Shown piece after piece: positions 56,994-64,000 of a stretch of DNA of 64,000 bases; within the stretch, counting starts at the first letter, position 1, and every line of letters starts with the position of its first letter. The stretch is taken from assembly GCA_017883285.1 (NCBI GenBank), contig JADGNV010000013.1:1-64000 (forward strand), written 5' to 3'. A program made the position numbers and the translations under genes. The notes under the pieces are model-generated. The model saw only the letters and a program-made list of their open reading frames with translations, made no database searches and was not told the origin of the DNA. The DNA is from Candidatus Aminicenantota bacterium (GTDB taxonomy: Bacteria > Acidobacteriota > Aminicenantia > Aminicenantales > UBA4085).

Positions 56994-57770
56994 TTAGAGG
57001 ATCTCGCGGGTCGCGCCGCGGCGCCGGGTGACGCCCATCTCGTCGAGGAGCTCGAGGAGCGGGATCGCAAACTTGCGGCTGAGCCCGGTCATCTCCTTGA
57101 AATCCGCGATGTTCAATTCCTTCCGACCGTTCGCCCGGATCTTCGCCACGACGTCGTCCAGCCAGCTCGCGTGGAGGAAAAAGCCCTCCTTGCTCTGGAC
57201 GATCTTCTTGCGCTCGATAAGGATGTCGACGAGCACCTGGAGCTTCTGCGGGGTCAGGGCCTGGGCCTCCCGGATGTCCTTGAACGCGATCGCCCGGAGG
57301 CCGCCTTCGAGCCACAGGGATTCGAGTTTGGCCAGGATCATCTCCTCGCGCGGCGGGAGCTCGCGGACGAAGCCCGGGACGGCGTATTCGTCGTTGTCGC
57401 CCTGCCTGAGCCGGCCCTCGTGGACGAGCGTCTTCAGGGTCAGAAGCAGGATCTTCGCCTGGACGACGAACCGCTTCTTGAGCTTGTCGAACGGGATGCC
57501 GGACTCCTTGGGATGCTTGGCGTGGAAGTCCCGGATGTGGGGCACGATCTTGGCCCCGAGGAAATCGACACTCTCTCGCGACACGCAGAACAATGGAGCA
57601 AAGGAGAGGATGCGCAGCGTCCCCTCGGCCTCGAGCTTCTGGGCGAGCGCCAGGAGCTCCTCCAGCCCGAGGGACAGGTGGGCCTTTATGTCCTTTTCGT
57701 GGACGCCCTGGAGCGCTTTTTCGCCGGCGAGGCCGAGGAGGATCTCGGCGTCGGTGAGTTTTTCCCTCAT
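56994..57770 (-). CDS. Stand-alone SelB C-terminal-like winged-helix protein
   Basis: C-terminus IADFKEMTGLSRKFAIPLLELLDEMGVTRRRGATREIL matches the SelB WH4 pattern; no EF-Tu-like domain. Confidence 0.75.
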   Translation of the reverse strand: MREKLTDAEILLGLAGEKALQGVHEKDIKAHLSLGLEELLALAQKLEAEGTLRILSFAPLFCVSRESVDFLGAKIVPHIRDFHAKHPKESGIPFDKLKKRFVVQAKILLLTLKTLVHEGRLRQGDNDEYAVPGFVRELPPREEMILAKLESLWLEGGLRAIAFKDIREAQALTPQKLQVLVDILIERKKIVQSKEGFFLHASWLDDVVAKIRANGRKELNIADFKEMTGLSRKFAIPLLELLDEMGVTRRRGATREIL

Positions 57771-57813
57771 GCGGTCCTATTATATCCCGAAAGGAGTCTG
57801 GCCCGAAATCGGT

Positions 57814-59922
57814 TCAATCCGGAGGACCGGCCGGGACGAGGCTCATCCGGCGCAGGATCGGGTCCACTGCGGCCAGGGCGACGCGCAACGTCTGCCCCAG
57901 CTCGTACTTCTTCCCCGACCGCTTCCCGGCCAGCACGCCCCGCGACCGCTGGATGAAATAGTCGCCGCCCAGGTCCTCGAAGGCGACGAGCCCCTGGACG
58001 AAGTAGTCGTCGAGCTCGACCACAAGCCCCGCCCGGGTGATGTCGACGACGATGCCCTGGAATTCGTCGCCCAGCCGCTCCTTCAAGAAGCGGAAGATCC
58101 GCCACTCGACGAGGTCCTTCTCGGCCGCGGCGGCGTTCCGCTCCTGCTCGGACGAATGGCGGGCGGCCGCCGCGAGGTCGAGCACGTCCTGCCCCGCCCC
58201 GCTTAAATGCGACTTCAGGATCCGGTGGACGATAAGGTCGGGGTAGCGGCGGATGGGCGAGGTGAAATGGGTGTAGTCCTCTTTCGCCAGTCCATAGTGG
58301 CCGACGTTGTCCGGCGAATAGACGGCCAGGCTCATGGCCCGCAGGACCTGGACGTTCACGAATTTCTCGGCCGGCCCGCCCTCGGCCGCCCGGATGGCCC
58401 GCTGCAGGTCCTGGGACCGGACCTCCTCGGGCTTCGGGAGAATAATCCCGAAATGGGACAGCGTCTCGCGGAGCTTCTCCAGGTCCCTGGTTAGGGGCCG
58501 GGGATGGACGCGGAAGACGAGCGGGACCCCCTTCCGCTCCAGGAATGAGGCGACGGCCACGTTGGCCGCGACCATGAACTCCTCGATCAGCTTGTGGGCC
58601 TCGTTCTGACCGAACGTTGCGATCGAGTGGAGCTTCCCTTCGCGGTACACAAGCTCGGGCTCCAGGAGATCGAAATCCAGGCTGCCCTCGGCCAAGCGCC
58701 GCGCCCGCAGGACGCGGGCCAGCTCGCGCATGAGCCCGAGGTCGGCGGCGAGGTGCGCGTACGTCCGCCGCTCGTCCTCGTCGCCCTCGAAGATCTTGAA
58801 CACGGACGTATACGTCATCCGTTCGGCCGTCCGGATGATCGAGGGATGGAACTCGGCCCCGACCACGTTCCCCTCCGTGTCGATCTCCATGACCGCCGAC
58901 ACCGTGAGCCGGTCCTCGCGCGGGCGGAGGCTGCAGATGCCGTTCGAGAGCACCTCTGGGAGCATAGGCAGGGTTCGGTCGGGGAAATAGACGCTCGTCG
59001 CCCGGGCATAGGCCTCGCGGTCGAGCGGCGAATCCGGCACGACGTAATGGGAGACGTCGGCGATGTGGACCCCGAGGAGGAAGTTCCCGCCCGCGACGCG
59101 CTTGATGCTCACCGCGTCGTCGAAGTCCTGGGCGGTCTCGCCGTCGATCGTGAACGTCGTCCAGCCCCGGTAATCCACCCGCCCCGGCGCATACTCCGAA
59201 ACGGAGGGCGGGCCGGTGCCGCCGGGCGGCTCCGCCGCCGCAAATTCCGCGGGCGGCACCGCGACCGCCTCCGCTTCGGCCCGCGCCGCCTCCGGAAAAT
59301 CTACGGCCAGGCCGTATTTCCGGATGACCACCTCCGTATCCACGCCGGGGTCGTCGGGCCGGCCGAACACGTCGGTGATCATGAGCCGGCTCCGGTCCAC
59401 GGCGATGAGCGTCCCGGGCGCGGGGAAGAACGACCCGCGCGAGACGAGGGCGATTTCCTCGCGCGATGGCGCGTCGAACGGAACGAGGTAGGGCGCGCCG
59501 AATCGCTCCGCGTAGGCCCCGACGATGCTCTTCTTTTCCTTCTTCAGGACGCGGACGACCTGCCCTTCAGCCTTGCCCTGCCGGCCGCGCTCCCGGGCGA
59601 GGACCTCGACCGTGTCGCCGTGCATCGCCCCCTTGGCGAACCTGGCCGGGATGAAGACGTCCTCCCCCTCCCCCGACTCCGGGACGACGAAGCCGAACCC
59701 TCGCCCGCCCGTCTCGAACCGGCCGCGGACGAGGTCGGACGGGAGGGGCAGGAGGTAGCGGCCCTTGACCCGCCGGATCGCCCGGCGGTTCTCGAGGTCG
59801 ATGAGCCGGCCTTCGACTTTCGCCCGCTCCTTGCGGGGCGTGCGCAGCTCCTTGAAGATGTCCTGGAGCGACAGGCCCGGACGGTTGTCCCGGAGGAGCT
59901 CGAGGATCTTCTTGTCGTCCAT
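57814..59922 (-). CDS. rnr: Ribonuclease R (RNB family)
   Basis: TIDGETAQDFDDAVSIKR, DVSHYVVPDSPLDREAYARATSVYFPDRTLPMLPEVLSNGICSLRP. Confidence 0.96.
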   Translation of the reverse strand: MDDKKILELLRDNRPGLSLQDIFKELRTPRKERAKVEGRLIDLENRRAIRRVKGRYLLPLPSDLVRGRFETGGRGFGFVVPESGEGEDVFIPARFAKGAMHGDTVEVLARERGRQGKAEGQVVRVLKKEKKSIVGAYAERFGAPYLVPFDAPSREEIALVSRGSFFPAPGTLIAVDRSRLMITDVFGRPDDPGVDTEVVIRKYGLAVDFPEAARAEAEAVAVPPAEFAAAEPPGGTGPPSVSEYAPGRVDYRGWTTFTIDGETAQDFDDAVSIKRVAGGNFLLGVHIADVSHYVVPDSPLDREAYARATSVYFPDRTLPMLPEVLSNGICSLRPREDRLTVSAVMEIDTEGNVVGAEFHPSIIRTAERMTYTSVFKIFEGDEDERRTYAHLAADLGLMRELARVLRARRLAEGSLDFDLLEPELVYREGKLHSIATFGQNEAHKLIEEFMVAANVAVASFLERKGVPLVFRVHPRPLTRDLEKLRETLSHFGIILPKPEEVRSQDLQRAIRAAEGGPAEKFVNVQVLRAMSLAVYSPDNVGHYGLAKEDYTHFTSPIRRYPDLIVHRILKSHLSGAGQDVLDLAAAARHSSEQERNAAAAEKDLVEWRIFRFLKERLGDEFQGIVVDITRAGLVVELDDYFVQGLVAFEDLGGDYFIQRSRGVLAGKRSGKKYELGQTLRVALAAVDPILRRMSLVPAGPPD

Positions 59923-59932
59923 CGTCCGGCCT

Positions 59933-60574
59933 CTAATAATAAAAGAGGGAGAGATACGGGACCTTGGATTTGGCCCGGAGCCGCTTCACCAGCATGACCG
60001 CGGCGGCCGTCTCGAGCTCCGCCGGGGCGAGCTTCCCGTGCTCGGCCCGGACCGCCTCGCGGGCCGCGGCCGCATCCTCCGCGGACGCCGCGGCGCGGAT
60101 GTGCTCTTCGACCTTTTCGTCCCAACGCTCGAGGTCCTCGTCGGACGGCCCGTCCTTGTCCAGCGCCGCCTTGGCCGCGAGGAACGTCTCGCGCAGGGCC
60201 GCGAGGCCGGGCGGGACGGCGGCCAGGAAACGGTCGATCTCCTTCCGCACGGCGGCCCGCCTAGCGCCCGTCTCCGCGGTTTTCTGCGTCCCGCCGACCT
60301 TGCGGTCGCGGTGGCGCTCCCAGACCCGGGCCACCGGGATTTCGCAGTAGGCGAGCGACAGGACCTTGCCCCGCGGCCGAACGCCGGGCCGCGAGGCGCC
60401 GAACGCGCTCTCGATGCCCTCCAGGACGACGGGGAGCGGCAGGCCGGACCTCTCCCATTGCGAAACCAGATCCAGGTCCTTGGCCGAGAGGAAAAACGGC
60501 GCGCCGCGGCCCTTCAGGAAGGCCGCGGCGATCTCCTGATAATAGCGGCCCCGCTCTTTTTCGTCCGAGCTCAA
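59933..60574 (-). CDS. Conserved-looking protein of unknown function
   Basis: Overlaps coaX; RGRYYQEIAAAFLKGRGAPFFLSAKDLDLVSQWERSGLPLPVVLEGIESAF. Confidence 0.8.
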   Translation of the reverse strand: MSSDEKERGRYYQEIAAAFLKGRGAPFFLSAKDLDLVSQWERSGLPLPVVLEGIESAFGASRPGVRPRGKVLSLAYCEIPVARVWERHRDRKVGGTQKTAETGARRAAVRKEIDRFLAAVPPGLAALRETFLAAKAALDKDGPSDEDLERWDEKVEEHIRAAASAEDAAAAREAVRAEHGKLAPAELETAAAVMLVKRLRAKSKVPYLSLFYY

Positions 60575-61395
60575 GCGGCGCCTTTGTTCCTTTCGTAGAT
60601 GATGCGAAGTCCTTCGAGGACCAGGTTCGGCTCGACAGCCGCGATCGCCCCGATTTCGGGCGCGATCGCGTCGGCGAAGCCGCCCGTGGCGATCACCCGA
60701 GCCTCCGCGCCGAGCTCCCGCCGCATCTCGTCGATGATGTTCCGGACGAGGCCGACGTAGCCGAAATAGAGGCCGGACTGCATGCTCCCGACCGTGGTCT
60801 TGCCGACGACGCGGGCGGGCTTGCGAACTTCAATGCGGGGCAGTTTGGCCGTTTTGAGGTACAAGGCTTCGGCCGAGATCTGGACTCCCGGGGCGATCGC
60901 CCCGCCCAGATACTCGCCCTTGGCCGAGACCGCGTCGAAGGTCGTGGCCGTCCCGAAATCGAGGACGATGCACGGCCCCCCGTACTTCTCGAAGGCGGCG
61001 ACCGCGGCCACCACCCGGTCGGCCCCGACTTCGAGCGGCGCATCGTAGAGGATCGGCATCCCGGTCCGCAGGCCCGGGCCGACGACGAGGGCCTTGGTTC
61101 CGAAGAGGTCATGGCTGAGCGTCTGGAAAACCGGCGTGAGCGGCGGGACGACGCTCGAAATGATCACCGCTACGCCCGGCGACACCGGCGCGGGCTCCGA
61201 AGCGGGGTGCTGGCCTGGGAGCGCGGCGGGGTCGAGTCCGGCGAAGGCGAACAGGTTCCGGAGGAGGACGCCGTATTCGTCCCCCGTCTTGTCGCGGTCC
61301 GACTGGACGCGCCAATGGTGAAGGAGCGTCCGGTCGTCGAACAGGCCGAAGGCGACCGTGGTGTTGCCGATGTCGACGGCGAGCAGCAGGCTCAT
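60571..61395 (-). CDS. coaX: Type III pantothenate kinase
   Basis: LLLAVDIGNTTVAFGLF, GADRVVAAVAAFEKYGGPCIVLDFGTATTFD. Confidence 0.96.
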   Translation of the reverse strand: MSLLLAVDIGNTTVAFGLFDDRTLLHHWRVQSDRDKTGDEYGVLLRNLFAFAGLDPAALPGQHPASEPAPVSPGVAVIISSVVPPLTPVFQTLSHDLFGTKALVVGPGLRTGMPILYDAPLEVGADRVVAAVAAFEKYGGPCIVLDFGTATTFDAVSAKGEYLGGAIAPGVQISAEALYLKTAKLPRIEVRKPARVVGKTTVGSMQSGLYFGYVGLVRNIIDEMRRELGAEARVIATGGFADAIAPEIGAIAAVEPNLVLEGLRIIYERNKGAA

Positions 61396-61404
61396 TCTTC
61401 TCTC

Positions 61405-62139
61405 CTAAAGGACCTTGACGATCTCCGCGACGGCGAAACACCGGACGGTGCCGAGCCCGCCGAGGAGGAGGGCCCCTTCGGCGTCGAGACCGCGGTATTC
61501 GCCCCGGACGACCGCGTCCCCGACCAGGATTGCGATGGGGTCCCCCGGCCGGAACGCGGACCGGGACTCGAAATCCCGGAGTATCTCCGCGCCGCCGCTC
61601 CTCTCCACGGTCTCGACCCGACGGTCGGTCTGGACGAGGAGCGCGGCGAGCAGCGCTTCGCGGTCGGGGCGGGTCCCGGAGGCGATCCGGATCGAAACCG
61701 CCGCCTGGCGGAGGTCGGCGGGGAAATCCTCCTCCGTATGGTCCGCGTTCAAACCCGTCCCCAGAATAGCATAATCCGGACGGTTTCCCCAAAATGCGCT
61801 CTCGCACAGGATCCCGCCGAGCTTCCGCCCTTCCCAGACGATGTCGTTCGGCCAACGGAGCGCCGGGGCGAGTCCGCAGGCGATCTCAACGGCGTCGCAC
61901 GCGGCCAGGCCGGCCGCGAGCGGAAGGAGGGAGATCTCCGGGACGAGCGGCCGGACAATGACCGAGACGTAGAGGCCCTTGCCCCGCAGGGAGATCCAGG
62001 ACCGGCCCTTGGTCCCCCGTCCGGCCGTCTGCTCGTCGGCCACGACGACCGTCCCCGCGGGCGCGCCGCCGCGGGCCAGGTCGCGGGCGACATCGTTTGT
62101 CGAGGAGCAGGTGTCGAAGCGGATAATCGTAAAATTCAC
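61405..62139 (-). CDS. birA: Biotin-[acetyl-CoA-carboxylase] ligase
   Basis: STNDVARDL, VVADEQTAGRGTKGRSWISLRGKGLYVSVIVRP, LRWPNDIVWEGRKLGGILCE; no N-terminal HTH. Confidence 0.94.
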   Translation of the reverse strand: MNFTIIRFDTCSSTNDVARDLARGGAPAGTVVVADEQTAGRGTKGRSWISLRGKGLYVSVIVRPLVPEISLLPLAAGLAACDAVEIACGLAPALRWPNDIVWEGRKLGGILCESAFWGNRPDYAILGTGLNADHTEEDFPADLRQAAVSIRIASGTRPDREALLAALLVQTDRRVETVERSGGAEILRDFESRSAFRPGDPIAILVGDAVVRGEYRGLDAEGALLLGGLGTVRCFAVAEIVKVL

Positions 62140-62315
62140 AAGTCTTCTTCCTGTTTGGGGCGATGGGACGCCGAATTAAGACTCCTATTCATTCTTAGCC
62201 TACGTCCGTGCGTTGGCGCGGCGCGAGCCCCGGTCGCTCGAAGCGGCGGGGACCCGCGGTTTGTGGGTGAGCCGCGAGAGCGACTGGGGCGGGAGCCGCG
62301 CCGATCTTCTCTCCC

Positions 62316-62927
62316 CTAGAATTTCCGGGTGTCGATGTGCTTGAGCTCGTCGACGAGCATCTTCTTGAACTCGGCCGCGACGATCTCGCGCGCCTGGGCC
62401 TCGATGTCCGCCCGGTAGAGGCCGATTTCGCGCCGGACGAGGTCGCGGAGCTTCGTCTCAAGGCCGGCCAAGCCGGGAGGGGAGTCCGGAGCGTCGGCGG
62501 CGGAGGCCGGGTCGGGCTTGACGAGCACCGGCTCCTCGGGAAGCGAAGGCAACTCCTTCCTCCGGTCGATGGCCGCCCGGACGAGCGTCAGGACGGTCTC
62601 GCCGTCGAACGGCTTGGCGATGATCCCATCGTGGTCGATCGGGGCGAGCTTGGCCGGGTCGAACGGCTCGAACGCGCCGCGCAGGAAGAAGACGGCCACC
62701 TGCCGGCCGCGGGGCTGGGCCTTCACGAAGTCCGCGATGTCGTAGCCGTCCCGCGACGGGAGGCCGAGGCCGGCCAGGACCGCGTCGGGCTCGAGCGCCG
62801 GGATCGCCCGGATGGCCTCGAGGCCGTCGCCGAAACAGGCCACCTCGAACTCCGGGGCCGGCAGGGCGAGCTCCACGGCCTTCAGCGCGGAGGCCGAACG
62901 GTCGGCGACGACGATTTTGCAGCTCAT
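62316..62927 (-). CDS. Atypical response-regulator receiver protein
   Basis: IVVADRSASALKAVELAL...PDAVLAGLGLPSRDGYDI...GIIAKPFDGETVL. Confidence 0.8.
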   Translation of the reverse strand: MSCKIVVADRSASALKAVELALPAPEFEVACFGDGLEAIRAIPALEPDAVLAGLGLPSRDGYDIADFVKAQPRGRQVAVFFLRGAFEPFDPAKLAPIDHDGIIAKPFDGETVLTLVRAAIDRRKELPSLPEEPVLVKPDPASAADAPDSPPGLAGLETKLRDLVRREIGLYRADIEAQAREIVAAEFKKMLVDELKHIDTRKF

Positions 62928-62951
62928 CGATGTCCTCCGGTCGGAATCCTT

Positions 62952-64000
62952 TCAGTACTCGATCGTGACCGAGTCCTCGCCGAGGACGTCCTCGATCGAC
63001 TTGGCCAGGGCCTCGGAGGGCGCGACGCCCTTGACCTCGACCGACTGGGTCACCACCCGGTTGACGTGCGGCGTTTCGAGCTCGAAGAACACGGGGCATT
63101 CCCCCGGGTTCTTCTCGAGGATGTCGCGCAGCCCGTCGAGGACGGTGTCCTCCAGGCCGGGGACGAAGATCCGGATGACGACCTTCTTGGCCTGTTTCTG
63201 GAACGCCTCGGCCAGGGGCATGACGTGGACCACGTGGACCTTCCGGCTGTCGCCCTCGCCGAGGAACTTGCCCTTGATCCAGACCTGGGTGTCCGCATGG
63301 AGGTAATCGGAAAACTTCCGGAACGCCTCGGGAAACACCACGACCTCGACCCGGCCGCTCATGTCCTCGAGGAAGAAGGAGGCCATGCGCTCGTCTTTCT
63401 TCGTCTTGAGGATCTTGAGCTCGGCGATGATCCCCGCCAGCCGGACTTCGCTCTGGAAGTCCTTTTCGTCGTCGAGCTCGCTCACGGTGTGCGAGATCAG
63501 CCGGCGGAGGTTCTTGTACTGGGCGAGCGGATGCCCGGTGATGTAGAAGCCGAGGGCCTCCTTCTCGTAGGACAAGGTCAGCGCCTCGTCCCAGGCCCGC
63601 ATGGTCCTGACTTCGGACGAAATCTCGGGCGGGTCGAGCCGGTCGCCGCCGAAGAGCAGGCTCTGGCCGGAGGCCTTGGCCCGCTGGATCTCGTGCGAGA
63701 ACTCGATCATCTTGTCGATCAGGTGGAAGGCCTGGGACCGGAGGAGGCCCAGCGAATCGAAGGCCCCGGCCTTGATCAGACTCTCCAGGACTTTCCGGTT
63801 GCCGATTTTGTTCTCGGTATCGCGGCAGACATCGAAGGGCGACTGGAACCGGCCCTGCTCCCGGCGAAGGCGGATGATGTCGCGCGCGGCGGTCTCGCCC
63901 ACGTTCTTGACCGCCGAGAGGCCGAAGCGGATCGCCGGCCCGGCCATGGCATCTCTTGTAGCACCGGCTGCGCCCCCATTGGCGCCCGCTTCGGAGCGCT
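62952..64000 (-). CDS. dnaE: DNA polymerase III alpha subunit, C-terminal part (runs off window)
   Basis: IRFGLSAVKNVGE, VLESLIKAGAFDSLG, OB-fold VRLAGIIAELKILKTKKDERMASFFLEDMSGRVEVVVFP. Confidence 0.92.
   Translation of the reverse strand, partial: RSEAGANGGAAGATRDAMAGPAIRFGLSAVKNVGETAARDIIRLRREQGRFQSPFDVCRDTENKIGNRKVLESLIKAGAFDSLGLLRSQAFHLIDKMIEFSHEIQRAKASGQSLLFGGDRLDPPEISSEVRTMRAWDEALTLSYEKEALGFYITGHPLAQYKNLRRLISHTVSELDDEKDFQSEVRLAGIIAELKILKTKKDERMASFFLEDMSGRVEVVVFPEAFRKFSDYLHADTQVWIKGKFLGEGDSRKVHVVHVMPLAEAFQKQAKKVVIRIFVPGLEDTVLDGLRDILEKNPGECPVFFELETPHVNRVVTQSVEVKGVAPSEALAKSIEDVLGEDSVTIEY

Noticed and set aside
1-64000. CRISPR arrays, prophage, rRNA operon, integrase-bearing island
   Set aside because: No direct-repeat/spacer array, phage structural genes, rRNA or integrase were seen.

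Overview
GC-rich bacterial chromosomal segment with a Gram-negative type envelope gene set (LptD, LpxD). Taxonomy was not determined. (1) 0.3-21.7 kb, minus strand: a compact surface-polysaccharide operon of about 23 genes. It combines a CDP-6-deoxysugar branch (RfbF/RfbG, 3,5-epimerase, C-methyltransferase, DegT), a dTDP-3-amino sugar branch (FdtB plus a WxcM/FdtD-type isomerase-acetyltransferase fusion), a sulfotransferase, and an unusual block: AroB-like cyclase, SDR, 2-hydroxyacid dehydrogenase, VOC, SIS isomerase, Gfo/Idh, methyltransferase, KdsB-like CMP-transferase, acyltransferase, HpcH/HpaI aldolase. Wzx and Wzz-type proteins follow. The leader carries a near-consensus, correctly oriented ops element. 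(2) 22-27 kb: lptD and rfbB/rfbC/rfbA, with a fucokinase 3' remnant. (3) 27-39 kb: C1 peptidase, split F0 ATP synthase genes (atpI/atpB/atpE, c subunit with Na+-type ligands), YihY, lpxD, an IS graveyard with a decayed HicBA module, trxB/trxA and nadK. Several families of dispersed inverted repeats fall in this interval. (4) 36-50 kb, minus strand: dxs, ispA-like, xseB, xseA, ymdB-like, rny, zapA, zapB-like, pheT, pheS, rplT, rpmI, infC, thrS, tRNA-Val. (5) 50-57 kb, plus strand: COG2403-type GTPase, carbamate kinase, ornithine carbamoyltransferase, a 725-aa orphan and an outer-membrane-like protein. (6) 57-64 kb, minus strand: SelB-C-like winged-helix protein, RNase R, orphan, coaX, birA, atypical receiver, partial dnaE. 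All assignments come from reading sequence motifs; no database search was run.
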